Assembly: GCF_036240795.1 (NCBI RefSeq)
Contig: NZ_CP108454.1
Span: 2,232,001 to 2,296,000, forward strand
DNA: 64,000 nucleotides
DNA from: Streptomyces sp. NBC_01268
Lineage (GTDB): Bacteria; Actinomycetota; Actinomycetes; Streptomycetales; Streptomycetaceae
Reading direction: 5' to 3'
In this document: piece after piece, positions 37,323 to 46,553 of the stretch
Numbering within the stretch: position 1 is the stretch's first letter
Layout of the letters: each line of letters begins with the position of its first letter
Made by a program: the position numbers and the translations under genes
Notes under the pieces: generated by a model
Database searches by the model: none
Told to the model about the DNA's origin: nothing
The model's input: the letters and a program-made list of their open reading frames with translations, nothing else

Positions 37323-37892
37323 CTACAGGCTGTCCAGGAACGACAGCGCGACCGACCAGGTCCGCTCCGCCGCCTCCTCGTCCCAGTCCGGCAGCTCCGG
37401 GTCGGTGTACAGGTGCCCGGCGCCCCGGTAGCGGTAGACCTCCACGTCCGCCCCCGCCTTGCGCATCTGCAGGTACCAGGAGGACAGCCAGTCGTCCGTC
37501 TCGAACGGGTCGGGCTCGGCCACGTGCAGCTGCACGGGCAGGTCGTCCACCGACGCCGACTCGGCGATGTCCGAGGTGCCGTGGAACAGCAGCAGCCCGC
37601 GCGCCTTCTCGTCGCCCAGCGCCAGCGTCTGCGCCACCGAGGCCCCGAAGGACAGGCCCATGTAGACGAGCCCGCGCTCCGAGTACGGCGCGGCCGCCAG
37701 GACCGCGCGCCGCAGCAGCTCGTCCTTCCCGATCCCGTCCCTGAGCTCCATGCCCTCCTCGACCGTGCCGACGGTGCGGCCCTCGAAGAGGTCCGGCGTC
37801 CAGACCTGGTGCCCGGCGGCCCGCAGCCGCTCGGCCGCGGCCTCCACCGCGGGGCGCATCCCGTAGACCGAGTGGAAAAGCATGATGTCCAT
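37323..37892 (-). CDS. Dienelactone hydrolase family protein
   Basis: 189 residues, alpha/beta hydrolase. The nucleophile elbow reads MGLSFGAS, so a serine stands where classical dienelactone hydrolases have cysteine; the acid and His are in VAEPDPFE and RGAGHLYTD. ATG 37892 has GGGAGG 8 nt upstream. A cytoplasmic esterase or lactonase of unknown substrate, possibly detoxifying. Confidence 0.85.
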   Translation of the reverse strand: MDIMLFHSVYGMRPAVEAAAERLRAAGHQVWTPDLFEGRTVGTVEEGMELRDGIGKDELLRRAVLAAAPYSERGLVYMGLSFGASVAQTLALGDEKARGLLLFHGTSDIAESASVDDLPVQLHVAEPDPFETDDWLSSWYLQMRKAGADVEVYRYRGAGHLYTDPELPDWDEEAAERTWSVALSFLDSL

Positions 37893-37971
37893 GCGGCCAT
37901 CCTCCCATCCGCGCGGCACGCTCCAGGTCGTGGCCGGGCGCCGCGAGCCGGGCGGGACCTCCGGGCGCGGC

Positions 37972-39558
37972 CTAGCGCATGCTGCGCACGTCCAGGTGCC
38001 GGAGCACCCGGTCCACCACCTCCGGGTCGGCGCCGGGCTCGCTGCGCGCCGCGAGGACCTCGTGCCGGGCCGCGGACATCAGCTCCCGGTGGATCCGCTG
38101 GACCTTCTTCACCCGGTCCACCCGCTCCGTGAACGCGGCCCGCCGCTCGTCGTCGACCATGTCCGGACTGATCCGCGCCCCGATGTCGAAGGCCCCGCGC
38201 AGCAGCCGCTCGGCGACCTCCTCGGGGAGCTCCTCGACCTCCTCGATCTCCTTCAGACGGCGCTTGGCCGCCTTGGCGGCGCGGATCGCGAGCTCCCGCT
38301 CGAAGGCCCGCTCCGCGTCCGCGTCGGCCTTCACGCCGAGCCGCCTGACCAGCCAGGGCAGGGTGAGCCCCTGGACGACGAGGGTGGCGATGATCACGCA
38401 GAAGGCGATGAAGACGATCTCGTCCCGGCCGGGGAAGGGCGAACCGTCGTCGGTGCGCAGCGGGATGGCGAGCGCCAGCGCCACCGAGGCCACCCCGCGC
38501 ATGCCGGACCACCACATGACGACGGTCTCCCGCCAGCTCATCGGGATCTCCTCGGCGTAGTCCCGGCCGGTGTGCAGCCGCTTCGCCAGCCAGGTCGCCG
38601 GCAGCAGCCACAGCAGCCGGACCCCGATGACCACGCCCACCACGGCCGCGCCCCAGCGGAGCACCTGCCCGCCGTGGTCGTCCACCACCCCGAAGACGTT
38701 CACCAGCTCCAGGCCGATGAGCCCGAAGGCGATCCCGGTGACCAGGGTGTCGATGACCTCCCAGAAGGTCTGCCCGGCGAGCCGGCCCATCACGTCGTCG
38801 GCGTCGATCGCGTGCTCGGCCAGGAAGAGCGCGGTGACCAGCACGGCGAGGACGCCGGAGCCGTGCAGCTCCTCGGCGAGCACGTAGGAGACGAAGGGCA
38901 CCAGGAGGGTGAGTCCGGTCTGGAGCGTGGAGTCGCCGAGCAGGCCCATCAGCTTGTTGGCGGTCCAGCCGAGCGCGAGCCCGACGACGACCGCGACGAC
39001 GGCCGACAGAACGAGCTCACCGAGTGCCCGGGGCCACGAGAAGGAACCGCTCACCACGGCGGTGATCGCCACGTTGTAGAGCACGATCGCGGTGACGTCG
39101 TTGAAGAGCCCCTCGCCCTCCAGGATCGACACCAGCCGCCGGGGCAGCCCGAGCGACCCGGCGACGGCGGTCGCCGCGACCGGGTCGGGCGGAGCCACGA
39201 GCGCGCCGAGCGCCAGCGCCGCGGCCAGCGGGATCCCCGGCACGAGGGCGTCCGCCACCGCGCCGACGGCGGCCGTGGTGACGAAGACCAGGGCCACCGC
39301 GAGCAGGAAGATCGGGCGCCTGTTGGCCGCGAACTGGCGCCAGGAGGTGCGCTGCACGGAGGCGTACAGCAGCGGGGGCAGGACCAGCGGAAGGATGTAC
39401 TCGGGCGGGATGTCCACGTTGGGCACGAAGGGCGTGAAGGCCAGCGCGATCCCGATGAGGGTCATCAGGACCGGCGCGGGCAGCCCGAGCCGGTCCCCGA
39501 GGGGCACGGTCAGTACGGCGCCGAGCAGCAGCAGGAACAGCAGGGCCAATTGATCCAC
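37972..39558 (-). CDS. Na+/H+ antiporter, CPA1 (NhaP/NHE) type
   Basis: 528 residues. About 12 membrane helices span residues 3-420. The helix segment EGEGLFNDVTAIVLYN carries the ND/GLFND signature of CPA1 exchangers, and VMWWSGMRGVASVALALAIPL has the conserved arginine-containing helix. A ~110-residue charged cytoplasmic tail follows, probably regulatory. GTG 39558 has a weak GGGTGGGG Shine-Dalgarno. Role: sodium or potassium export and pH homeostasis. Confidence 0.92.
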   Translation of the reverse strand: MDQLALLFLLLLGAVLTVPLGDRLGLPAPVLMTLIGIALAFTPFVPNVDIPPEYILPLVLPPLLYASVQRTSWRQFAANRRPIFLLAVALVFVTTAAVGAVADALVPGIPLAAALALGALVAPPDPVAATAVAGSLGLPRRLVSILEGEGLFNDVTAIVLYNVAITAVVSGSFSWPRALGELVLSAVVAVVVGLALGWTANKLMGLLGDSTLQTGLTLLVPFVSYVLAEELHGSGVLAVLVTALFLAEHAIDADDVMGRLAGQTFWEVIDTLVTGIAFGLIGLELVNVFGVVDDHGGQVLRWGAAVVGVVIGVRLLWLLPATWLAKRLHTGRDYAEEIPMSWRETVVMWWSGMRGVASVALALAIPLRTDDGSPFPGRDEIVFIAFCVIIATLVVQGLTLPWLVRRLGVKADADAERAFERELAIRAAKAAKRRLKEIEEVEELPEEVAERLLRGAFDIGARISPDMVDDERRAAFTERVDRVKKVQRIHRELMSAARHEVLAARSEPGADPEVVDRVLRHLDVRSMR

Positions 39559-39635
39559 GGCCCCACCCTGCCACGTACGTCCGGTTTGACCGTGATTGCC
39601 CCCACCGTGGGGAGAAGCCCCGCGGTGGGAGAACG

Positions 39636-40106
39636 TCAGAGCGTGCGGCGCATCGCCCGGTGCGGCATCCCCGCGTCGGGGAACTCCGGGCCGTACGCCT
39701 CGTAACCCAGCCGCTCGTAGAAGCCGAGCGCCTGCGTCTGCGCGTGCAGGTCGACGGCGGCGAGCCCGCGCCCGCGGGCCGCGTCCTCGATGGCCCGCAC
39801 CAGCGCGGCGCCCACCCCGAGACCGCGGGCGGCCTTGCCGACCGCGAGCCGCCCGAGGGAGCCCACCGAGGCGTCGGCGCCGGTCTTGCCGGTCGCGTCC
39901 GCCCCGAACAGCAGCCGCCCGGTGCCCAGCGGCACCCCGTCCCCGCCGACGGCGAGGACGTGCACGGCGGTCTCGTCGTACGGGTCGTACTCGAGCTCCT
40001 GCGGAACGCCCTGCTCCTCGACGAAGACCTCGCGGCGCACCGCGAAGCACGCCTCGCGGTCGGCGCCGTCCACGGCCTCGCGGACCACGTACGCGGCCCC
40101 GGTCAC
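39636..40106 (-). CDS. GNAT-family N-acetyltransferase
   Basis: 156 residues. The start [15 protein letters not shown] and the acetyl-CoA loop [18 protein letters not shown] identify the ElaA/YjcF-like branch of GNAT proteins. [14 protein letters not shown] is the typical C-terminal segment. GTG 40106 overlaps the pseudouridine synthase stop as GTGA. Substrate unknown. Confidence 0.88.
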   Translation of the reverse strand: MTGAAYVVREAVDGADREACFAVRREVFVEEQGVPQELEYDPYDETAVHVLAVGGDGVPLGTGRLLFGADATGKTGADASVGSLGRLAVGKAARGLGVGAALVRAIEDAARGRGLAAVDLHAQTQALGFYERLGYEAYGPEFPDAGMPHRAMRRTL

Positions 40107-41044
40107 CGGCTCTCCGACGCGATCCGGTCGAGCGCGGTCTGCAGGTCCGCAGGGTAGGTGCTGGCGAACTCGACCCACTGCCCGTCGCCGGGGTGCTCGA
40201 AGCCGAGCCGCACCGCGTGCAGCCACTGGCGGGTCAGGCCGAGGCGCTTGGCCATCGTCGGGTCGGCGCCGTAGGTCAGGTCGCCGACGCAGGGGTGGCG
40301 GAGGGTGGACATGTGCACCCGGATCTGGTGGGTGCGGCCCGTCTCCAGCTTGATGTCGAGCAGCGAGGCCGCGCGGTAGGCCTCGATCAGGTCGTAGTGG
40401 GTCACGGAGGCCTTGCCGTCGGCGGTCACGGCCCACTTGTAGTCGTGCTGCGGGTGCCGGCCGATGGGTGCGTCGACGGTGCCGCTCAGCGGGTCCGGGT
40501 GGCCCTGGACCAGGGCGTGGTAGCGCTTGTCGACCACGCGCTCCTTGAACTGGCGCTTCAGCGAGGTGTACGCGTACTCCGACTTCGCCACCACCATGAG
40601 ACCGGAGGTGCCGACGTCGAGGCGGTGCACGATGCCCTGGCGCTCGGCGGCGCCGGAGGTGGAGATGCGGTAGCCGGCGGCGGCGAGGCCGCCGATCACG
40701 GTGGTGCCGGTCCAGCCGGGGCTGGGGTGGGCGGCGACGCCGACCGGCTTCATGATCACGACGATGTCGTCGTCGTCGTGGACGATCTCCATGCCCTCGA
40801 CGGGCTCGGCCACGATCTGCACCGGGGCGGCCGCGCCCGGCATCTCGACCTCGAGCCACGCGCCGCCGCTGACCCGCTCGGACTTGCCGACGACGGCACC
40901 GTCGACCTGGACCTTGCCTGCGGCGGCCAGCTCGGCCGCCTTCGTACGGGAGAACCCGAACATACGGGCGATGGCGGCGTCGACGCGCTCGCCCTCCAGG
41001 CCATCGGGAACGGGCAGCGTGCGGATCTCGGGACTCGTACTCAC
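40103..41044 (-). CDS. rluD: RluA-family pseudouridine synthase (RluD-like)
   Basis: 313 residues. An S4 RNA-binding domain (about 15-75) is followed by the catalytic domain with [16 protein letters not shown], containing the essential aspartate, and [19 protein letters not shown]. By position beside lspA and by size it corresponds to the RluD-like enzyme modifying 23S rRNA helix 69, although RluA relatives cannot be separated by eye. It starts at GTG 41044, 52 bp after lspA. Confidence 0.88.
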   Translation of the reverse strand: MSTSPEIRTLPVPDGLEGERVDAAIARMFGFSRTKAAELAAAGKVQVDGAVVGKSERVSGGAWLEVEMPGAAAPVQIVAEPVEGMEIVHDDDDIVVIMKPVGVAAHPSPGWTGTTVIGGLAAAGYRISTSGAAERQGIVHRLDVGTSGLMVVAKSEYAYTSLKRQFKERVVDKRYHALVQGHPDPLSGTVDAPIGRHPQHDYKWAVTADGKASVTHYDLIEAYRAASLLDIKLETGRTHQIRVHMSTLRHPCVGDLTYGADPTMAKRLGLTRQWLHAVRLGFEHPGDGQWVEFASTYPADLQTALDRIASESR

Positions 41045-41096
41045 CCGTCGAGTATGCCTTGTGCGGACGACACCCCGTCGTCCGCCGGGGGCGGGC

Positions 41097-41678
41097 TCAG
41101 TCCTTGTGGACGGTTCCGTCGGGGTCCAGACCCCGGAAGGACAGGATCACGATCAGGATGCCGCCGCACACGATCGCCGAGTCGGCGAGGTTGAAGACGG
41201 CGAAGTGGGCGGGCGCGATGAAGTCGACGACCGCCCCCTCGAAGACGCCCGGCGAGCGGAAGATCCGGTCCGTGAGGTTGCCCAGCGCGCCGCCGAGCAG
41301 CAGACCCAGCGCGATCGCCCAGGGCAGGCTGTAGAGCTTGCGCGCGAGCCGGATGATCACGACGATGACGACGGCCGCGATCGCGGTGAAGATGATCGTG
41401 AAGGCCTCGCCCATGCCGAAGGCGGCACCCGGGTTGCGGATGGCCTCGAAGCGCAGCAGGTCACCGATGACCTCGATCGGCGCGTGCCCCTCCAGCTTCT
41501 CGACCACCAGCATCTTGCTGCCGAGGTCGACGAGGTAGGCCAGGACGGCCACCACGAGGAGGGCGACGATCCGTCGCCTCCCCTTGGGCCGCTCCTCGGG
41601 GACGGCCGTGTCGTCGGCCCCTGCTGAATCCGGCGTACCTGAATCCGGCGTACCGATGACGCTCTCCGCCTCTGCCAT
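41097..41678 (-). CDS. lspA: Lipoprotein signal peptidase (signal peptidase II)
   Basis: Cleaves signal peptides of diacylglyceryl-prolipoproteins made by Lgt. 193 residues with four membrane helices. The two catalytic aspartates are in GNLTDRIF and [11 protein letters not shown] 41678 is chosen. The N-terminal 40 residues are hydrophilic, longer than in most homologues, and contain a tandem GTPDS duplication caused by a 15-bp repeat. Linked to rluD and GNAT downstream. Confidence 0.95.
   Translation of the reverse strand: MAEAESVIGTPDSGTPDSAGADDTAVPEERPKGRRRIVALLVVAVLAYLVDLGSKMLVVEKLEGHAPIEVIGDLLRFEAIRNPGAAFGMGEAFTIIFTAIAAVVIVVIIRLARKLYSLPWAIALGLLLGGALGNLTDRIFRSPGVFEGAVVDFIAPAHFAVFNLADSAIVCGGILIVILSFRGLDPDGTVHKD
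41625..41654. repeat. 15-bp perfect tandem duplication inside lspA
   Basis: TGAATCCGGCGTACC occurs twice head to tail (41625-41639, 41640-41654), adding five residues to the cytoplasmic head of LspA without changing frame. Confidence 0.9.
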
Positions 41679-41712
41679 GTGCACGAGGGTACGGCACACT
41701 CCCCGGGCCGCG

Positions 41713-42522
41713 TCAGCCGCGGCGCTCCTGCCTCTGCTTGTCCTCCACGCACAGCGTGGCCCGGGGGAAGGCCTGCATCCTGGCCTTGCCGATGGGCTTG
41801 CCGCAGACCTCGCACAGGCCGTACGTGCCCGCGTCGAGCCGCTCCAGGGCGTGCTCGCTCTGCTCCAGCATCTCGCGCGCGTTGGCCGCCAGGGCGAGCT
41901 CGTGCTCGCGCGTGATGTTCTTGGTCCCGGTGTCGGCCTGGTCGTCGCCCGCCCCGTCGCCGGAGTCGCGCATCAGCCCGGTCAGCTCCTCCTGCGAGTG
42001 CACCAGCTCGCTCCGCAGCCGCAGCACCTCCGCCTGGAGGCCGCTGCGGGCCTCGGCGACCTCCTCGGGGGTCCAGGGGTCCTCCCCGGGGCGTACGGCG
42101 AGCTCTCCCGGCCGGGAGTGAGGCACCGCGGCCTCGCTCGTGGCCGTCCTGACGCCCCCCGCGGTCTTCTTCGCTGCCACCGTCCTGGCTCCTGTCTTCT
42201 CGGTCGCGGCCTTCGCCGTCTTCACGGTCTTCGCGGTCTTCGCCGTCTTCACGGTCTTCTTCGACGCGGCGGTCGTCCCGGCCGTGGCCGCCTTCTTCGC
42301 CGCGGCGGCCTTCCGCGCGGGTGCCGCCTTCTTCGCGGGGGCCGCGGGGTCGGCCGACGCCTCCTGCACGGCCGCCGTTCCTCCGGCCGTCGCCTTCGCG
42401 GCGGCCTTCCCGGCGGGCGCCTTGCTCGCGGGCGCGGAGTTCTTCGCGGGCGCGGACTTCTTGACGGCCGGCGTCTTCTTCGCTGCCGTCGTCTTCTTCG
42501 CGGCGGTCTTCTTCGCCACCAT
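41713..42522 (-). CDS. TraR/DksA-type zinc-finger protein with histone H1-like tail
   Basis: 269 residues from ATG 42522 with AAGGGG upstream. Residues 1-130 are Lys/Ala/Pro/Thr-rich (AAKKT-type repeats), like histone H1 or actinobacterial nucleoid proteins. Residues 145-269 are a DksA-like coiled coil and zinc finger: CEVCGKPIG then 17 residues to a third cysteine. The usual fourth cysteine is replaced (LCVED). It may bind RNA polymerase through the coiled coil and DNA through the tail; both are inferences. It lies 34 bp before lspA. Confidence 0.82.
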   Translation of the reverse strand: MVAKKTAAKKTTAAKKTPAVKKSAPAKNSAPASKAPAGKAAAKATAGGTAAVQEASADPAAPAKKAAPARKAAAAKKAATAGTTAASKKTVKTAKTAKTVKTAKAATEKTGARTVAAKKTAGGVRTATSEAAVPHSRPGELAVRPGEDPWTPEEVAEARSGLQAEVLRLRSELVHSQEELTGLMRDSGDGAGDDQADTGTKNITREHELALAANAREMLEQSEHALERLDAGTYGLCEVCGKPIGKARMQAFPRATLCVEDKQRQERRG

Positions 42523-42795
42523 GTCGCGGCCCCTTCACATTTAGTGATCTTGCTCGCGAATCGTGCTGGGACGATAAATCGGCCCAGAGCCCGCGGCAAC
42601 GGGGCACGCCGCCCTGCACACCCGCCCCGGCGCCCTCCGGGACGAGCCTGCCTCCGTTGTGCCCAGCTCCCCGGCGGGTTATCCGTCCCGACCGTCCCCC
42701 ACTTGGCCGAAGTCCGACTCCGCACGGCCCGGTGTGCCCATTCGGGTCACCGGGAAACACCGGAAATCCGGTCGGCCGGGCCCGTCCCGGCCCCG

Positions 42796-42801
42796 TACAC
42801 T
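42796..42801 (+). promoter_or_regulatory. Candidate -10 element (TACACT) of the ileS leader
   Basis: TACACT lies just before the T-box leader, predicting a start near 42808. The -35 region (CGGCCG) is not consensus. The preceding 42523-42790 holds no other recognised feature except the promoter space of the divergent DksA-like gene. Confidence 0.45.
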
Positions 42802-42807
42802 GGCCGG

Positions 42808-43083
42808 AGCGAAAGGCTTGGATGGGGACGAGTAGCGTCGTACGCAGCCATGAGCGACCCGGGGACGGTGAGAGCCCGGGGGCGAGCCCGATGTGAAGCA
42901 TCACCCCGGAGCTGCCGGAAGAAAGCCGCGGTCGACCGCGGCGAGTAGACCCGGCGTCGCGACCCCAATGAGGGGGCTCAGGACGGCAGCGGCCGGCCGG
43001 GGCCAAGGAGGGTGGTACCGCGGGAGCAGCGCTCTCGTCCCTCCGGACGGAAGCGAAACAGTCCGCCGGAGGAGCTCGCAAGC
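42808..43083 (+). promoter_or_regulatory. T-box riboswitch (isoleucine) controlling ileS
   Basis: The leader senses uncharged tRNA-Ile. The specifier-loop candidate is ATC at 42900-42902, followed by ACC and the CCGGAGCTGCCGG region. The T-box proper, AGGGTGGTACCGCG, is at 43009-43022 and pairs with the tRNA acceptor end. There is no U-rich intrinsic terminator. Instead CCTCCGG at 43040-43046 is complementary to CCGGAGG at 43066-43072, which contains the ileS Shine-Dalgarno. This indicates control of translation start, as described for actinobacterial ileS T-boxes. Exact 5' end is approximate. Confidence 0.88.
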
Positions 43084-46000
43084 ATGACGCCGCCGCAATA
43101 CCGCCAGGTGCCCGCCCAGGTCGACCTGCCCGCGCTCGAGCACGCGGTGCTCGACTTCTGGCAGGACAACAAGGTCTTCGCCAAGACCCTGGAGCAGTCC
43201 GAGGGACGCCCCGAGTGGGTGTTCTACGAGGGCCCGCCCACCGCCAACGGCATGCCCGGCGCCCACCACATCGAGGCCCGCGTCTTCAAGGACGTCTTCC
43301 CCCGCTTCCGCACCATGCGCGGCTACCACGTCGCCCGCAAGGCCGGCTGGGACTGCCACGGCCTGCCGGTCGAGCTCGCCGTCGAGAAGGAGCTCGGCTT
43401 CTCCGGCAAGAAGGACATCGAGGCGTACGGCATCGCCGAGTTCAACGCCAAGTGCCGCGAGTCCGTGACCCGGCACACCGACGCCTTCGCCGAGCTCACG
43501 ACCCGCATGGGCTACTGGGTCGACCTCGACGACGCGTACCGGACCATGGACCCCTCGTACATCGAGTCGGTCTGGTGGTCGCTGAAGCAGATCTTCGACA
43601 AGGACCTGCTGGTCCAGGACCACCGCGTCGCCCCCTGGTGCCCCCGCTGCGGCACCGGCCTCTCCGACCACGAGCTGGCCCAGGGCTACGAGACGGTCGT
43701 CGACCCCTCGGTCTTCGTGCGCTTCCCGCTGACCTCCGGCCCGCTGGCCGGCAAGGCGGCCCTGCTGGTCTGGACGACGACCCCGTGGACCCTGGTGTCC
43801 AACACGGCCGTCGCCGCCCACCCCGAGGTGACCTACGTGGTCGCCACCGACGGCGACGAGCGGCTGGTCGTCGCCGAGCCGCTCCTGGAGAAGGCCCTCG
43901 GCGAGGGCTGGGTGACCACCGGCGAGTCCTTCACCGGCGCCGAGATGGAGCGCTGGACCTACCAGCGCCCCTTCGAGCTGGTCGAGTTCCCGGCCGAGGC
44001 CCACTACGTGGTCAACGCCGAGTACGTGACGACCGAGGACGGCACGGGTCTGGTCCACCAGTCCCCCGCCTTCGGTGAGGACGACCTCAAGGTCTGCCGT
44101 GCCTACGGCCTGCCGGTCGTCAACCCGGTCCGCCCCGACGGCACCTTCGAGGAGGACGTGCCGCTGGTCGGCGGCGTCTTCTTCAAGAAGGCCGACGAGC
44201 AGCTGACCGCCGACCTGGACGCGCGCGGCCTGCTCTACCGGCACATCCCGTACGAGCACAGCTACCCGCACTGCTGGCGCTGCCACACCGCCCTGCTCTA
44301 CTACGCGCAGCCGTCCTGGTACATCCGTACGACCGCCGTGAAGGACCGCCTTCTCGAGGAGAACGAGAAGACGAACTGGTTCCCGGACTCGGTGAAGCAC
44401 GGGCGCTTCGGCGACTGGCTGAACAACAACATCGACTGGGCCCTCTCCCGCAACCGCTACTGGGGCACCCCGCTGCCGATCTGGCGCTGCGAGGACGACC
44501 ACCTGACCTGCGTGGGCTCGCGCGCGGAGCTCTCCGAGCTGACCGGCACGGACCAGTCGGAGCTCGACCCGCACCGCCCGTACATCGACGCGGTGACCTT
44601 CACCTGCCCCGCCGAAGGCTGCTCCCACGAGGCCGTCCGCGTCCCGGAGGTCATCGACGCCTGGTACGACTCGGGCTCGATGCCGTTCGCGCAGTACGGC
44701 TACCCGTACCAGAACAAGGAGCTGTTCGAGAGCCGCTACCCGGCGCAGTTCATCTCCGAGGCGATCGACCAGACCCGCGGCTGGTTCTACACGCTGATGG
44801 CGGTCGGCACGCTGGTCTTCGACAAGTCCTCGTACGAGAACGTGGTCTGCCTGGGCCACATCCTCGCCGAGGACGGCCGCAAGATGTCCAAGCACCTCGG
44901 CAACATCCTGCAGCCCATCCCGCTGATGGACCAGCACGGCGCCGACGCGGTGCGCTGGTTCATGGCGGCCGGCGGCTCGCCGTGGGCGGCCCGCCGGGTC
45001 GGCCACGGCACGATCCAAGAGGTCGTCCGCAAGACCCTCCTGACGTACTGGAACACGGTCGCCTTCCAGGCCCTGTACGCCCGCACCTCGGGCTGGGCCC
45101 CGTCGGCCGCGGACCCGGCGCCGGCCGACCGCACGGTCCTCGACAAGTGGCTGCTCTCCGAGCTGAACACGCTGGTCGCCTCGGTCACCGAGGCGATGGA
45201 GGCGTACGACACCCAGCGGGCCGGCAAGCTGCTCTCGGCCTTCGTCGACGACCTGTCCAACTGGTACGTGCGCCGCTCCCGCCGCCGCTTCTGGCAGGGC
45301 GACAAGGCGGCGCTGCGCACCCTGCACGAGGTCGTCGAGACGGTCACCCGTCTGATGGCCCCGCTGACCCCCTTCATCACGGAGCGGGTCTGGCAGGACC
45401 TGGTCGTCACGGTCTCCCCGGACGCCCCGGACTCCGTCCACCTGGCCACCTGGCCGGAGGCGGACGCCGCGCTCGTCGACGAGGTGCTGTCCGAGCAGAT
45501 GCTGCTGGTCCGCCGCCTGGTCGAGCTGGGCCGCGCGACGCGCGCCGAGTCGGGCGTGAAGACCCGTCAGCCGCTCTCGCGCGCGCTGGTTGCGGCGACC
45601 GGCTTCGCGGCCCTCTCGCCGGAGCTCCAGGCCCAGATCACGGAGGAGCTGAACGTCTCCTCGCTCGCCTCCCTCTCCGAGGTCGGCGGCAGCCTCGTCG
45701 ACACCACCGCCAAGGCGAACTTCCGGGCGCTGGGCAAGCGCTTCGGCAAGGGCGTCCAGGACGTGGCGAAGGCGGTGGCCGCGGCCGACGCGGCGGCCCT
45801 GTCGCTGGCGCTGCGCGGCGGCGAGGCGGTCGTCACGGTCAACGGCGAGGAGGTGACCCTCACCCCGGAGGAGGTCATCATCACGGAGACCCCGCGCGAG
45901 GGCTGGTCGGTGGCCTCCGACTCCGGCGCGACGGTCGCCCTGGACCTGGAGATCACCCCGGAGCTGCGCAAGGCGGGTCTGGCCCGTGACGCGATCCGCC

Positions 46001-46227
46001 TGATCCAGGAGGCCCGCAAGAACAGCGGCCTGGACGTGGCGGACCGGATCGCGCTGCGCTGGACCTCCACCTCCCCGGAGACGGTGGAGGCGCTGGCGGC
46101 CCACGCCGGTCTGATCGCCGACGAGGTCCTGGCCACGGACCACGCGGAGGGCGCCGCCGACGATTCGTACGGCACCCCGTTCGAGGACGAGGGCCTGGCC
46201 CTCACCTTCCGCCTCCGCAAGGCGTAA
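43084..46227 (+). CDS. ileS: Isoleucyl-tRNA synthetase, type 2
   Basis: 1047 residues. The HIGH-type motif is GAHH at 59-62 in PPTANGMPGAHHIEAR, and the KMSKS motif is KMSKH at 600-604. These variants and the long C-terminal domain are those of the eukaryote-like type 2 IleRS, a class known for lower sensitivity to mupirocin. The CP1 editing domain (TTTPWTLVSNTAVA, GTGLVHQSPAFGEDD) is present and intact. It is preceded by a T-box and followed by a perfect 17-bp terminator. Confidence 0.97.
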   Translation: MTPPQYRQVPAQVDLPALEHAVLDFWQDNKVFAKTLEQSEGRPEWVFYEGPPTANGMPGAHHIEARVFKDVFPRFRTMRGYHVARKAGWDCHGLPVELAVEKELGFSGKKDIEAYGIAEFNAKCRESVTRHTDAFAELTTRMGYWVDLDDAYRTMDPSYIESVWWSLKQIFDKDLLVQDHRVAPWCPRCGTGLSDHELAQGYETVVDPSVFVRFPLTSGPLAGKAALLVWTTTPWTLVSNTAVAAHPEVTYVVATDGDERLVVAEPLLEKALGEGWVTTGESFTGAEMERWTYQRPFELVEFPAEAHYVVNAEYVTTEDGTGLVHQSPAFGEDDLKVCRAYGLPVVNPVRPDGTFEEDVPLVGGVFFKKADEQLTADLDARGLLYRHIPYEHSYPHCWRCHTALLYYAQPSWYIRTTAVKDRLLEENEKTNWFPDSVKHGRFGDWLNNNIDWALSRNRYWGTPLPIWRCEDDHLTCVGSRAELSELTGTDQSELDPHRPYIDAVTFTCPAEGCSHEAVRVPEVIDAWYDSGSMPFAQYGYPYQNKELFESRYPAQFISEAIDQTRGWFYTLMAVGTLVFDKSSYENVVCLGHILAEDGRKMSKHLGNILQPIPLMDQHGADAVRWFMAAGGSPWAARRVGHGTIQEVVRKTLLTYWNTVAFQALYARTSGWAPSAADPAPADRTVLDKWLLSELNTLVASVTEAMEAYDTQRAGKLLSAFVDDLSNWYVRRSRRRFWQGDKAALRTLHEVVETVTRLMAPLTPFITERVWQDLVVTVSPDAPDSVHLATWPEADAALVDEVLSEQMLLVRRLVELGRATRAESGVKTRQPLSRALVAATGFAALSPELQAQITEELNVSSLASLSEVGGSLVDTTAKANFRALGKRFGKGVQDVAKAVAAADAAALSLALRGGEAVVTVNGEEVTLTPEEVIITETPREGWSVASDSGATVALDLEITPELRKAGLARDAIRLIQEARKNSGLDVADRIALRWTSTSPETVEALAAHAGLIADEVLATDHAEGAADDSYGTPFEDEGLALTFRLRKA

Positions 46228-46237
46228 CCCGCACGGC

Positions 46238-46273
46238 GAAGGGCCCGGCACCGACCTCGGTGCCGGGCCCTTC
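46238..46273 (+). terminator. ileS terminator
   Basis: A perfect 17-bp stem (46238-46254 with 46257-46273) with a 2-nt spacer, directly after the ileS stop. The 17-bp tandem repeats begin at the next base. Confidence 0.85.
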
Positions 46274-46441
46274 GGCGTACCCGGCCCTGCGGCGTACCCG
46301 GCCCTGCGGCGTACCCGGCCCTGCGGCGTACCCGGCCCTGCGGCGTGCCCGTCCCTGCGGCGTGCCCGGCCCTGCGGCGTGCCCGGCCCTGCGGCGTGCC
46401 CGGCCCTGCGGCGTACCCGCCCTTCGGCGTACCCGCCCTTC
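46274..46441. repeat. Tandem array of a 17-bp unit
   Basis: Eight contiguous 17-bp copies of GGCGTACCCGGCCCTGC (units 5-8 have GTG for GTA, unit 5 also T for G) run from 46274 to 46409. Two 16-bp variants, GGCGTACCCGCCCTTC, follow to 46441, with a partial copy after. There are no spacers, so it is not a CRISPR. It lies between two terminators and is not part of a gene. Confidence 0.92.
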
Positions 46442-46464
46442 GGCGTACGCCCGGGGACGCGCAA

Positions 46465-46504
46465 AAGGGCCGGGCCCTGGGTGGATACCCAGGGCCCGGC
46501 CCTT
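46465..46504 (-). terminator. divIVA terminator
   Basis: A perfect 18-bp stem (46465-46482 with 46487-46504) with a GGAT loop, about 50 bp after the divIVA stop. It may also work for read-through from ileS. Confidence 0.85.
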
Positions 46505-46553
46505 GCGACTGCCGCCGACGGCTACGCGCTCAGCGCGTGGACGTACGGCGCCG

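Noticed and set aside
46274..46441. CRISPR array
   Set aside because: The 17-bp units are contiguous with no spacers, and no cas genes are present.
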